A stretch of DNA of 64,000 bases. Source: Globisporangium splendens. Its lineage: Eukaryota; Oomycota; Peronosporomycetes; Pythiales; Pythiaceae. The position numbers and the translations under genes are program-made. The notes under the pieces were generated by a model. The model saw only the letters and a program-made list of their open reading frames with translations. It ran no database searches and was not told the DNA's origin. The stretch is taken from NCBI GenBank assembly GCA_006386115.1, contig VFIW01000032.1:392668-456667 (forward strand), in the 5' to 3' direction. This document shows positions 20,930 through 31,705 of the stretch, piece by piece (position 1 is the stretch's first letter; each line of letters starts with the position of its first letter).

Positions 20930-22333
20930 CTATGCGCGCTGTTTCTTTTGCGCCTTCGCTCTACGCGCATGCTTGGCTGAGTTGATGTGCGCATTATATT
21001 TCTTCAAATCCCGGAACTTGGTTGCGCACACTTTGCATTCCAATGACGCCGCGGTGGTTTCGGACTTGTCTTGCTTTACCTGACTCAAACAAGCGAGACA
21101 ATGCTGTTGAGAAAGTTCGCTAATGGCGACCACAATGAAAAACGCAGACGTGGCTAGCTGTACCTTCTTAGCTGCGTGTTTTGGAACTACCTGGGCGGTG
21201 GGTGGCTTTGCTTTTGCATGTGCAGCGTCATTTTGTGCGTCCGCCACGCGCGGATCGTCCGGTTGGAGCGTGGGATCGAGCGCAAAGATGTAGTAGTGAG
21301 CCCCCGTCGTCGACGGTGGTTCTCCGCGGAACGATGCGGGGTGCGTGCGCTGCGGCTCGTACCCAGAGTAGATGCTGCTATCAAATGGCTCCACTCTACA
21401 TCATAGGATATACAAGGGTTAGTCATATACTAGCACACAGAGATCAGCGAGCAAATGCAGTCACGTTTCCATACTTTTTCATCTTGAAGCCGCTGCGCTG
21501 AGCCTGCTCTTGGATCTTCCATCGGTTGTAAAACAGCGTGTTGCGCAGCGCCACGAGCACCTGACCGCGCGTCGGGTGCAGGAACGGCCGCGTCGAGTAG
21601 AAGAAATGGCACAGCAGGTGCTGGTTTTTGGCGACGTCCTCCTCGGTCGCGCCGCCGAGATGCGGGAAGTTGAACACGATCGCGTGGAACTTGTCGCCCG
21701 CACTACGGAGCCACGTTTCGTTCTCCAGCGCCGTGCCGTCGACGTCAAAGTGCACCTGCGCGCCAGCAGACTCGAGCGCGTCCGCGTTCAGCAACGCGTT
21801 CGTGTACTTCTCCTTCACCTCGCGCTTCGAGTCGTAGCACGTCGCCACGAGGCTGCGGCCGCCCTGTACTCATTAAAGCATGTAAAATAGACCACACAGT
21901 ACAGTGAGTCCACACACATTGTACAACCAGGAGCTGAACATGGAGGATGTGATGTGGACAGCGCACCAGGAAGATTGCGAGCGACAGTGAGAACGAGAGA
22001 TCGCCGTCGCCGACGACGAGGATCCGCTGGCGGTCGCTGAACGGACCGAGGTGCTTCGGGTTCGGGTTCGACGTCGTCGCGAGCGTGAAGAGCGCGTTGG
22101 TCTGCGCCTTGGCGGCGCGCACCTGGGTCTGCGCATCGTTACCGCCACTGATGACTTTTTTCTACGAGGATATAGACGCAGGCTCACGGCTTAATACTCC
22201 AGCAAACGGGGTTGTACATATGCACACGCACGAACGCACGCGCGTATTATGTGAATGTATAGAGAGAGATACGCACCTTGGGCTGGCGCCTGCGCTTCGT
22301 CTTGCCGAGGTTGCCGCCCTTGTCCTGCCCCAT
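20930..22333 (-). CDS. BMT5-like rRNA (uridine-N3) methyltransferase with C2H2 zinc finger
   Basis: Class I methyltransferase of the DUF2431/BMT5-like family, which methylates a uridine in large-subunit rRNA in yeast. Four exons: 22333-22277, 22161-21967, 21863-21475 and 21395-20930, all GT-AG and in phase, 368 residues. The SAM-binding motif VVGDGDLSFSLSLA lies at residues ~55-68. VATCYDS follows, then a DGT/DVD region and FNFPHLGG, all family hallmarks. The C-terminus adds a C2H2 finger (CKVC, then NAHINSAKH) and a basic tail. The N-terminus is Lys/Arg-rich, as in nucleolar proteins. A 60-nt segment at 21104-21163 has good splice signals and is a multiple of three, so it may be an optional intron. 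Confidence 0.88.
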
Positions 22334-22401
22334 GTTTGCGGAAATGCCAATTGACAGGCAACCTTTCCAACACAACCAGCCAGTCAAAAAAGGGATGCTT
22401 C

Positions 22402-22436
22402 TACCGTAAATAACACTCTTTGTGCTATTTACGGTA
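22402..22436. repeat. 15-bp hairpin (one mismatch, 5-nt loop) between tandem genes
   Basis: TACCGTAAATAACAC at 22402-22416 pairs with GTGCTATTTACGGTA at 22422-22436. It lies between the Nudix stop and the methyltransferase start, both on the minus strand. Confidence 0.65.
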
Positions 22437-22540
22437 AAGACTGCAACACAGTTGCTGAATCACATTGATTCAGCACATCAGCATTTGGCGGAATGAGATG
22501 CAAGGAAGACGCGCAGTGTACTCTTCTTTTTCATATTGCT

Positions 22541-23332
22541 TTACAGACTGCTGTTCAGTGCAAGTACGGTGTCCATACCAGGTGCGCGTGTGCGCTTCAC
22601 TTGTTCTCGAAGCGCATCGCTCGGCTGGATCTCCGAGATCTCCTGGAGCACGCGGAGCGTGATGTACATGGGGTCCCGCTTGGCGACGCCGTACCGGTCA
22701 AACTCTTGCTTCTGCCAGTCATCAAGCGGCGTGTACGGGTCCACGAGCGTGTCCTGCATCATCTCCATTGCAGTCGCGATCGGGAACCACTGAACGCGGT
22801 GGATCTCGGGAGACACGCGCATCTTCTCGTCGTCACTCATGCGCCAGAACGACCCGTCGGCGAGGTAGGACGCTTCAAACGTGGCGCGCTTTTCCGCCAA
22901 CGTCGCATTCACGACCGCGATCGCATCGTCACTCATCCACGTCATGTTCTCGTCTTCGAACGCGACAAAGTTGAACATGCGATGCCGCTTGCGCTGGATG
23001 GGTCGCGTGAGCTTTTCGAGGAAAAAGTACATGCGCGCATTCTGCTGCGTCACGGGGATGCCTGCAAACTCTTCCTGCAGTTCGCGGAGTGCGGTCGCTT
23101 CCAGCGACGTATCGCAGTCGTCCACGACGCCACCAGGGAACTTCCATTCGCCGGGGTACCGCATGATGCGCGTGAGCTTGTCGGTCGAGCGCAGCCAGTT
23201 CTTCACCTCGCTCTGACCCAAAAGCACTTCCCACGACGATGACGATGGCGACGCGCCGTCATTCTCATTAACAGGAGCGCGGCGCTCGCGCAAACACACG
23301 AGCGTCGCGGCGTTCACGATGGTGATCTCCAT
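22541..23332 (-). CDS. Nudix hydrolase-domain protein
   Basis: Hydrolase of the Nudix superfamily; substrate unknown. 263 residues from the ATG at 23332. The Nudix region is at residues ~80-105: GEWKFPGGVVDD, then ALRELQEEFAGI. The REL-x-EE core that binds metal is present. However, the spacing between the leading GG and the RE pair is one residue longer than in the classic box, the first Glu is Asp, and the Gly after EE-x is shifted. This resembles the long, atypical Nudix proteins common in oomycetes. No transmembrane or signal segment. In-frame sequence continues upstream of 23332 without an ATG. Confidence 0.82.
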   Translation of the reverse strand: MEITIVNAATLVCLRERRAPVNENDGASPSSSSWEVLLGQSEVKNWLRSTDKLTRIMRYPGEWKFPGGVVDDCDTSLEATALRELQEEFAGIPVTQQNARMYFFLEKLTRPIQRKRHRMFNFVAFEDENMTWMSDDAIAVVNATLAEKRATFEASYLADGSFWRMSDDEKMRVSPEIHRVQWFPIATAMEMMQDTLVDPYTPLDDWQKQEFDRYGVAKRDPMYITLRVLQEISEIQPSDALREQVKRTRAPGMDTVLALNSSL

Positions 23333-25683
23333 TGCGCCGCGCCACCGGAACGCTGAGGTGAGTGCGCCGCGGACAGAGGAGAGAATCGTTGCGACCCGTG
23401 CTGTGCTGTGCACGTGGTGTGGTCACTTTTGAATGCTTTCTGGTGTTGATGGCAGCGAACTTGAACTTCGGAGAGATCCTATTTCCTTCTAGTAACTGAC
23501 CTGTATAAATGAATAGTTGTTCTTTGATTATCGGAATGAACTGTCATCAAGGTCTGAGTTCTCTTTCGGTCTAAACCCGGTCTGGTTGCGTGTTTGGCCA
23601 GGTAATCTCTGACCAGCATCAGGAGCGAGTCTATGTCGTGAAGCTATCGGTTGGAGTGCTTTGGTTGCGATGAACGAACCAGAAACGGTCGAATATATCG
23701 GTAGGGTATTCCACAACCCACTGGATTTATTTCCCTTCCTGATTGATTGCAGTTCAGTTATATCGTCCATCGGTTCTACTGTGCTAGCAGTTTGGCTGCA
23801 CTTGGACACCACACATCAGACGCATTTTGAATCGATATCAAGTCGAGAATGCCACGTTGATTGATCCCATGTCCAGTGTGACCGACTCATTATCTAGCGG
23901 AGTGCCTTCGCTGCAAGGCAAACCAGCCTTCTTTTGGAAGTCACTGCTCCGTCAACCGCTTTGACGCTTTCATGTTGCTCTTGTCTGGCTCGATTGACGG
24001 CACGCCAGATCAAGAACCAAGCGTGCGCTAAAGAAGAAATGAAACCGACTGGTGCCACCAGAAAGCAGTGCGATTGCTGTGGACATCGTGCAGATATCCA
24101 GTGGAGAAGACAGGTGACGATCTTTTTTCTTGGTGCATCTGGTGGGTAGGCGGACCCATATCCCCGTTATGGTTGATAGCTCCAGATAAGAAACGGCTAG
24201 TCGCTCTTGACCTGCGCGCGACGTTTCGTGTTCAACAACGAGGTTGAACCTGGCGATCCGAATGCATCCGAGTCAAAGATTCAAAATGTTCTCAGACACA
24301 GATCAGTTTGATTTTGTGCAACGGTAGGCAAAGACAAAAACTGAGCTGGCGGCTTCCTATTCGTCTATACACGCTTCAAAATGATGTCCTGAAGGGAAAT
24401 CATCACTGGTGCAGGCAATGAATACGCTCTTTTACCGCTACGATGCACCTTTCGAAGTGGCTTGTCGAGGCTTCTGGATAGTAAACGACTGCGCCTAGAT
24501 ATGCTCAGAAAAGGACCAATACATCTACATACAGATCTGCATTAGCACATCATTTGTCATTCCAGCGTCTGAACTCGTTGGTGGCTGCTTTCCCAGCCTC
24601 TAAATCGTGTTCTTGTTTATGACAGAATCGCCTCACTCTCTCGGCTGGAAACCACACCGTTTCAAGTTTCATCGATCATTTTCACCCACAAAATCGTACC
24701 TCTCCTAGACGCCGTGGTACAAAGTCGCTTTCTATCTCGTGCTATAAGAATGCAGAAATGATCCTTCATTGCAAACCCTACTCAAACACAGCACAAAATG
24801 GTAGAAGCAGAGAAGGGTGTGGTTACGGAGCGACACAATATACGTTTTCTGCAGCATTGTCCAAGAAAGGGACGACTGTCACATTATCGTTCAAGAATCC
24901 AGATCACCAGAAAAACCTCTCATTTGTCACTTTTGCATTGATTTACACTGCCGCTGTCTCTTCCATTTCCCATCTTACTTCAATTTGTACTTGTACGAAC
25001 TCATGAATGCATTGACTTTTGTGGCCATCGACCCATCGCGAAAAACCACACATATCACCTTTTTGATTCGTATCATTCACAAATGATTCTCGCCAGAGAA
25101 AAATTTAGCGGCTTGCATGAACCCACAGTCCTCTCATTTGCCTCCCATCCATACAAATGCAACTGCAAATGGGTTACAGTGCACCATCCACAGATGGCTT
25201 CTCTCGCATTTGTGGCTGGTCCCATGCTGGCCGCATCTGAACAAGCAAGCCATTGAGCCACACCCGAGTAAAATCTGCATCATTTCGAGCTTGAGTCGGT
25301 ATAGAGAATCCGAGATTCTTGTTCATGGTCTGCTTCGTTGGATCGTGGCTCGTCTGCAGCATCACTGCGTTGTCTTTCCTTCACGGTACGCACTGTGCCG
25401 TTTCTCACATTTGCAAGCGAGAAATCCACACACAGCAACACAGAAATGGCCCGGCTTTGTCCCGCGAAAATTATAGTGCGTTGGATCGTTGAAAGACACG
25501 CCAGACCAGAGCAAAAACGTTCAGTCGCCAGCGCCGTACGTGCGCAATTGCGCGCGGGTTGGTTGCCGTCGGTTTGTGCGAGTGTGTGTGTTGGTGGGGA
25601 CGGCGAATTCCGCATTCTGTCGGCATTCCGCAATCGGCAGAAAATCGCGTCCATCACACTCGCGATACCATTTGAAAAAGGAG
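23333..25683. other. Long gene-poor interval
   Basis: About 2.3 kb with only short unsupported frames. No domain, RNA gene or repeat recognised. The last few hundred bases must hold the promoter of the surface-protein gene. Confidence 0.5.
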
Positions 25684-26628
25684 ATGAAGCTCTCCTCGAT
25701 CCTCGCGCCAGCGCTGCTGGCGACCGCCGTCGCCGCACAGAATGCCGCGACGCCAGCGCCGACCACGCCGTGCCCAGTGATCCCTGGATGGGAGAAGACG
25801 ACGCCAACGCCTGCGTCGAGCACGCCGTGCCCTGTGATCCCAGGGTGGGAGAAATGCACGGAAGTGTCCGTGGAAGGAGATGCCACGTACTGCATCGAAG
25901 GACCAGTGTGCAGTGGCTCGGGGACCGCGCCAGCGGGAGACAAGTGCCCAAAGAAGGGTGACGTCGCCAAGAAGGACTGCCTGCAGAACCTGAAGAGTTA
26001 CGCTGACGCGGGCAAGTGTGTCGCGCCGATTGACGCCCAGTGCGTGAAGATCAAGACCGGCGCGTGGGGCTGTGTCTTCTCGGCGATTCCGACGACCCCA
26101 GCGCCAACGACCCCTTGCCCCGTGATTCCAGGCTGGGAGAAGAACACTCTAGCTCCATCGCCGGTACCAACCACTCCATGCCCTGTGATCCCTGGCTGGG
26201 AAAAGGCAACCCCAGCGCCATCAGTAGCTGCTGCTCCAGTTGCGACTCCCGCTCCAACCACTGCTGCTCCAGTTGCGACTCCTGCTCCAACCACTGCTGC
26301 TCCAGTTGCAACTCCCGCTCCAACCACAGCTGCTCCAGTTGCAAATCCCGCTCCAACCACTGCTGCTCCAGTTGCAACTCCCGCTCCAACCACGGCTATT
26401 CCAGTGGTTGTTGCTACCACCCAATCTTTTGCTGCGACTGAGACTGAGACTGAAACCAAGGGCTCGAGCAACAACGCGCCAGTCGTCGGTGCTATTGCTG
26501 GTCTTGTCGCTGCTGTGGCTATCGCCGGCGTCGTGGTCTACAAGAAGCGAGCCCACGCCCCTCTCATCAGCGGTTCCTCGCCTTCCTCGCCTACAATTTA
26601 CAGCGGTGCCGTCAACACACCTGTGTAA
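25684..26628 (+). CDS. Mucin-like secreted or cell-surface protein with a single C-terminal transmembrane helix
   Basis: 314 residues. A signal peptide (MKLSSILAPALLATAVAAQ) is followed by an 11-residue Pro/Cys motif, TPCPVIPGWEK, occurring four times (residues ~28, ~47, ~140 and ~160). A Cys-rich module of ~75 residues lies between the second and third copies. From ~180, five 11-residue APVATPAPTTA repeats follow, Thr-rich and likely O-glycosylated. A hydrophobic helix (about 276-296) ends in a KKRAH stop-transfer. The overall plan fits an oomycete wall or mucin-like protein, but I cannot name it. The repeats are near-identical at DNA level, so copy number may vary between strains. It converges with the sulfurtransferase gene, 259 bp apart. 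Confidence 0.85.
   Translation: MKLSSILAPALLATAVAAQNAATPAPTTPCPVIPGWEKTTPTPASSTPCPVIPGWEKCTEVSVEGDATYCIEGPVCSGSGTAPAGDKCPKKGDVAKKDCLQNLKSYADAGKCVAPIDAQCVKIKTGAWGCVFSAIPTTPAPTTPCPVIPGWEKNTLAPSPVPTTPCPVIPGWEKATPAPSVAAAPVATPAPTTAAPVATPAPTTAAPVATPAPTTAAPVANPAPTTAAPVATPAPTTAIPVVVATTQSFAATETETETKGSSNNAPVVGAIAGLVAAVAIAGVVVYKKRAHAPLISGSSPSSPTIYSGAVNTPV
26233..26398 (+). repeat. 33-nt tandem repeats (about 5 copies) inside the mucin-like gene
   Basis: Units of 33 nt encode APVATPAPTTA with only a few third-position or single-base changes, plus one T-to-N change in copy 4. Confidence 0.85.
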
Positions 26629-26887
26629 GTGTAGAACTACCATGCGCATGAAAATCACTAGCTGGACTGATACGAAAGCTGCTATTGGTGTTGGCGTCAC
26701 GCATCCCATTATCCTACTCAATCGATCATCCTTTTTGAAGCGATCGGTATTTTTTATTTTTCATATTTGCAAGCGTAAATGGATCACTTTCGGTTTCTTC
26801 TCATCATCTCTTCGTGTGCTCAACGACCATTCCCTCACTTCCATGTTCGCTCCAATTGCACCGGAGCGAGCTGGCATAAAACGATTC

Positions 26888-28371
26888 TCAAGTTTCCAAC
26901 GGCAAGTCGTCGCGCATCCCCCACTCCGACCACGAACCATCATACACCGGCGCTCTGTGCACATGGACGCATGCACAAGACAATTCACGTGTATCAGTCT
27001 GACAAGCCGCATTCCATCAAACAAGGACAGGGACACAAGGCATACTTTTCCAGTGGCTTCCCGACCAAGTGAAGCCCAAATGTCAAGGCGCACGCGGTGA
27101 CGCCCGATCCGCAGCTACAACGCGATTTCAAAATGATCACAATAAAGCAACACACATCTAAGGAACTGCAATCAATACTATGAGACGTACCTGGTAATGA
27201 TCGGGCTCGTGGCATCCATTTTCACATTCGCTTCGGCGAATGCACTCTTGATCTCACTCACGTCGCGGAAGAGCTACGCATTCAAAGGCATGAAATAAAT
27301 GGCTACTGGTCTGCTACCAGAGTTCACTAAGAAGCCACTTCTTGCTTCGTACCGAGTAGTCATCTGGAGCTACCAATTTGCCGAATGGCACGTTAACAGC
27401 GCCGGGAATGTGACCGCCACGCATGCCAGCACGCGGTTCCTGCAGTATTTGTGCACGCACAGACGACGAAGTTAGCGAAACATATTCTATCATCAAGTCA
27501 CTCTTAGTACATGCTCATTTTACCGGATCCTTAGCGTGGAAGCGTCCAGCGCCACGGGCGTCCACGATCTGGGTCTCGCCATGCAGCTTGGCGAACACGT
27601 CTTCCCAGGAAACCACAAGCTCCGGCTTTGGATGCGCCTTGTACCCCGAACTGATGCTTCCAGAGCTCTCAGCAGAGTCAGTTGAGACTTCGCGATCTTC
27701 GCTCTTCCACTTGGCAAGACCACCTACAGCAAATATAAAAGAAAAATGAGTACACACAGCTATGCAAAGTAACGGCGAACGTACAAAGTAATATGCGCTG
27801 TGCACCTACCGTTCATGATGTGAACGTTTTCGTGGCCAAAATACTTGAACGTCCACCAGCAACGTGCAGCACTGCCGAGTGCAAATAACAGAGTCTCTTT
27901 TAGTCAAAATACCACCTGTACACTTTTGTGCCAGCAACACTAAGCACCATGTGCGTATGTAAACAACAGAAAAGCATACCTGAAGCAGTTCTTGCCGACG
28001 TACACGATGACCGTATCGTCGTTCGAGACACCCAAGTGCGTCATCGCGCGCTCAAACGTCTCGGTCGGCGGCAGCATGTGCGGCAGACTCGATGTCTTGT
28101 CCGAGATCTCCTCAATGTCGAAGAATGCGGCGCCAGGGATGCGCTCCTGTGCGAACTCCTGCTTCCCGTTGCGGCTCTTGTCGAGATACCAGGACGCATC
28201 GAGGAAGCGCACGCTTCCAGGGTTGGCGTCCACGAGCGACTGGACTTGGTCCGTGGTCACGAGCGGGGACACGAGACGCGTACTGAAGGGCTGGACCATC
28301 GTACCCCAGAGCGTTCGTGGCGATGCGGCGGCGGTTGCTTTCCTGGACGCTTGGCGGAGCACCACGAACAT
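26888..28371 (-). CDS. 3-mercaptopyruvate/thiosulfate sulfurtransferase, paralogue 1
   Basis: Two-domain rhodanese that transfers sulfur from 3-mercaptopyruvate or thiosulfate. Seven exons on the minus strand: 28371-27980, 27871-27810, 27723-27527, 27439-27353, 27273-27191, 27114-27046 and 26954-26888. All are GT-AG and in phase, giving 318 residues. The active-site loop CGSGVT is in exon 6. The first domain has VRFLDASWYLDKSRNGKQEF, and the second has GHIPGAVNVPF and the closing DGSWSEWG. The N-terminus (MFVVLRQASRKATAAASPRT) looks like a mitochondrial presequence. Intron positions match those of the paralogue at 38126-39583, and most exon lengths are equal, so the two arose by duplication. 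They face away from each other across ~10 kb. Confidence 0.93.
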
Positions 28372-28979
28372 GCCTCTGGACAGCTTGGTGCTTCCTCCAC
28401 TTGTTTCAAATCGATGTTTGAGCTAGCTGAGTGTGAGCTTCAAGGGATCCAAGATATGGAGAGGGTCAAACTTAATGTGGCCTACACTAGATTGAAATGA
28501 ACCCTGGAATTTATTCTTTCAAGAAGCAAATAGTGTGGAGTAGATTTAGTTAAAAATAGAGCCTGCAGTTTCTTTGAACCATTCCTCGAGCAGACATTTA
28601 ACCTCTGTCTGGACAAACCGCAACAAAGTCATCTTTGGATGGCTCAGCCAACCCTCAGCACAGCAGTAATTGCTCAGCTCCTCGCGGCTTTTGAGGCTCA
28701 TGTTTGACGCCAAGCTGACAGACGAAGACGGAATCCGCCAGGTACTAAACCAGCTTCAACGGGTTTTTTCAGTTCGCCTTGAAAACCAAGGTTGATAATG
28801 GGGTTATGTGGGTAACCATTAAAACCAGCCACCCTCAGAGGGTTATAACAAGCTTGCGGGTTATCATAGCTGCCTCACTTTCAGTATCCGTTCCCCGTAG
28901 TTAGCTTAACTTGTTACTCCAGTTGCAATCCACTTGCCCAATACAAAACGGGAAAAAGCTGCCAGCCAAGCGCCACACC
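28372..28979. other. Intergenic region between divergent sulfurtransferase and cyclophilin
   Basis: No gene recognised. GGTTA-type motifs recur at ~28755-28865. Promoters of both genes are expected here. Confidence 0.45.
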
Positions 28980-29988
28980 ATGGTGCGCACCATGCGCCGT
29001 CGCCTCCTCTGCACAGAGGAGCCCAATGCACTCCTGCATCTAGGAGCAACACGCTAACAACCTACTCTATCTGCTTTATGCGCTGCTGCTGCTGTCAGTC
29101 GGTCACGCTACACACGACACTCGGAGATATCAAGATCGAAGTGTTTTGTGACACGGCGCCGCGATCTGCCGAGGTATGTGCTGCTGCTCAAACTCCTATC
29201 ACCGCCGTCGCCTTTGCGGCGCTGCTAATGAGCAAAAGGGTGGCTTGCTGTTGCTCTCTATTGATTGCTTATTGAGATGCTGTATCTGCGTGTTTGTCTT
29301 GACAGAACTTCCTCGCTCTGTGCGCATGCGGCGCGTATGACGGCACGCGCTTCCACCGGTACGTCTGGAGTGAAAGGAATGCTGTATCATGTGCTATTGA
29401 CTGATTTGCTGTATGTGGCCGTTTATTAGGAACATGAAAGGCTTCATGGTGCAAGGCGGCGATCCGACAGGCACCGGTAAAGGCGGTGAGAGCATCTGGG
29501 GCGGCAAGTTTGACGACGAGTTCCACCCACAAAACAGAGTATGCACTCGTCTTTTTGCATGTTGGTATGCGCGTATTACTGTGTGCATTTTTCTAATCGT
29601 GTGCTCTGTTTGTGTGTGTGCTCTGTGAAACAGCATAATTGCCGCGGCATCGTGTCGATGGCCAACAACGGACCGAACACGAACAAGCAGCAGTTTTTCA
29701 TCACCTACGCCAAGCAGCCGCACCTGAACAACGTGTACACGGTCTTTGGAAAGTACGTGCAATACATAGCGCAAAAAGCCAAGCGTCATAGGCGTGTTGG
29801 TTGTGTTTTTTTTAAATAAGCGGATCTCATTGATACGACGTTCTCTCTTCCATATTGTCAGAGTCATCGACGGCTTCGACGTGCTCGATACGCTGGAGAA
29901 GGTGCCCGTGGACGCCAAGCACCGTCCCGTGAAGGACGTCACGATCCAGTCGATCGCGATCCACGCCAACCCGATCGCGGAGCTGTAG
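28980..29988 (+). CDS. PPIL3: PPIL3-type cyclophilin (peptidyl-prolyl isomerase)
   Basis: Peptidyl-prolyl cis-trans isomerase of the PPIL3 group, usually found with the spliceosome. Exons: 28980-28982, 29099-29173, 29306-29358, 29430-29538, 29634-29752 and 29862-29988, all GT-AG and in phase, 161 residues, the family's usual length. Motifs: [66 protein letters not shown] and VFGKVIDG. The first exon would be only the ATG (ATG then GTGCGC donor), which gives the family start MSVTLHT. An alternative unspliced start at 29078 would add MRCCCCQ instead. The spliced start is favoured by family alignment and a strong pyrimidine tract before 29099. Confidence 0.9.
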
Positions 29989-30052
29989 GAGACCGAACTA
30001 GGTAAGGTCTAATAACAAAAAGGTGAATAAACGCAGACTGCCTGAATCGTTA

Positions 30053-31705
30053 TCACGAGAAGTGCGTGACGAAGAGAGTGATGTCGTCGGGCTTTTTCGT
30101 GCGCATCTCGGCCATGCGCTTCAGCTGCATCAGCGAGTAGTGGCGTCTCCGGTTCGGTTTCCGCACCACGAACTGCCGGTCGAGCGTGTTTCTCGTTTTG
30201 TGCTGTTCGTACAGTGACAGCGAGCACGCTAGATGGTCGACGCCCCCTCTCAAGTGCTGCTGCTCGTGCTCCGGTGTGCATTCCTCCAGTGCTCGTGCGC
30301 GGTATTCGAGCGCCGCTGCTGTTGCGAAGGGGAAGAAACCCTGGACAGGCTTGTTGTGAATGCTGATCCTTGTCATTGAATACGAGAGTCGATTCTCGTC
30401 GTCTTCTACTAGCATGTTGCCACCCTCTCGCATGCCGTCGTCGTCTGCGGCCGCGAGCTCGCGTGCGCGTTCGATGCTGATCCTCATCTGGGACTGCGCG
30501 ACCAGCGAGTCGCACACTTGTTGCAGCGTCGCGAGTCCAGTCTGCATCTCCTTCACGGCGTCAATGATGTCTTCTTTGTACAGATTGTCGCCAATGCCGT
30601 CCGAGAACGTCATGCAGACATCCTGTTCCTGCAGCGCAAAGCTCTGCACAACGTAATCCGAGGTCGTGACCTGATTCGTGAGGTTCACGACGCTCGGGAC
30701 GTTGAAATCGCGCAGCACCGCCATCGTCTCGTGCACGATCTCGCTCTGGCGCACGACGATGCACTTGGAATCGCCGAGCGAGAACGTCAACAGTTTCCCA
30801 TTCCACTTGTCGAAATACGAGACCGAGAGCGTCGCGGCGATGCGCGACTGGCGGTGCTGGAAACACTTGATGCGCGTCGTCTTGATCGCATCGACAACAA
30901 CGGACTCGAACGATTTCACGTCCAGTGGCGTCGTGTTCTTGTTCGTAATGTCCTCGAGCGCCTGCTGCACTGCTGACACGAGTTCGTTCGCGATCAACGC
31001 CGACGACACGGGCTCGTACGTGATCTGCGCCAATGAGTTCCGACCAAACGGAGACGACACGCCGTCCGCGACGATATGGAAGTACGAGGACACTGCGCCA
31101 GCATCCTCTCCATGGTACTCGAACGCACCGCCCACAAACTGCACGGCGTCGTCATTGTTCTCCCACGAGTACCGAGTCGTCTTGGTGCGCGCAGCTGCTT
31201 CCTTCGCGCGGCGCGCGAGATCGTTCATGTTCACCTTCCAACTCTGACTGATCGGTGCCGCTTTCTTCATGAAATTGTCGGATGAGATCGAGCGGAACTT
31301 GGCAAAGCGCTCCGTGGTCCTGCTCGACACGTTCGCAAACGCGTTCGCGACCGCCGTCTTGGCCGATGACGCGGGCGACGAGCGGAACGGATACCGGTCG
31401 TTGAACGACGCCGCGCGGCGCTTGAACGGGAACGCGCTCTTGTACAAAGGGCTCGTTTGCTCTGTGGTGTCTGTGGAGCCGGCAGTCGGCGCCGAGTGCG
31501 GTGGCAGCGGGAACGGCCGCTCCTCAGCCAAAGGCGACGAGCGTGGCGCCGGCGCCGCAGTCGGTGGCGGGTACATAAGGCTGCTCCCCTCGCTCACGTC
31601 GATGTCTGGAGGCGCGTGCACGCCCACGACGACGTCCGTTCCGCCGCTCATGCCGTTGGAGCTCTTGGTGGGGAGTGTCGGAATGACTGACTTGGCTGAC
31701 TGCAT
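30053..31705 (-). CDS. PTC7/PPTC7-like PP2C-family protein phosphatase
   Basis: Metal-dependent Ser/Thr phosphatase, 550 residues, single exon. About 190 N-terminal residues are low in conservation and Ser/Pro-rich. The catalytic region then shows FHIVADGVSSPFG, LLTFSLGDSKCIVVR, MTFSDGIGDNLY and the C-terminal KPDDITLFVTHF, the PTC7-group pattern. The metal-binding Asp residues in ADGV, SDGIGDN and PDDIT are all present. An insertion of ~100 residues, rich in Arg/Glu/His, sits before the last motif and is unusual. Targets and location are unknown. It converges with the cyclophilin gene, with only 64 bp between stops. Confidence 0.88.
   Translation of the reverse strand: MQSAKSVIPTLPTKSSNGMSGGTDVVVGVHAPPDIDVSEGSSLMYPPPTAAPAPRSSPLAEERPFPLPPHSAPTAGSTDTTEQTSPLYKSAFPFKRRAASFNDRYPFRSSPASSAKTAVANAFANVSSRTTERFAKFRSISSDNFMKKAAPISQSWKVNMNDLARRAKEAAARTKTTRYSWENNDDAVQFVGGAFEYHGEDAGAVSSYFHIVADGVSSPFGRNSLAQITYEPVSSALIANELVSAVQQALEDITNKNTTPLDVKSFESVVVDAIKTTRIKCFQHRQSRIAATLSVSYFDKWNGKLLTFSLGDSKCIVVRQSEIVHETMAVLRDFNVPSVVNLTNQVTTSDYVVQSFALQEQDVCMTFSDGIGDNLYKEDIIDAVKEMQTGLATLQQVCDSLVAQSQMRISIERARELAAADDDGMREGGNMLVEDDENRLSYSMTRISIHNKPVQGFFPFATAAALEYRARALEECTPEHEQQHLRGGVDHLACSLSLYEQHKTRNTLDRQFVVRKPNRRRHYSLMQLKRMAEMRTKKPDDITLFVTHFS

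Noticed and set aside
21510..21890. Open frame on the plus strand opposite the BMT5-like gene
   Set aside because: Antisense shadow of conserved exons; His/Arg/Val-rich composition typical of such shadows.
23500..24170. Short frames suggesting a gene or transposon remnant
   Set aside because: No motif, no consistent frame, no repeat relation inside the window.
28755..28870. Recurrent GGTTA motifs resembling degenerate telomere-like repeats
   Set aside because: The spacing is irregular and there are too few units; probably chance.
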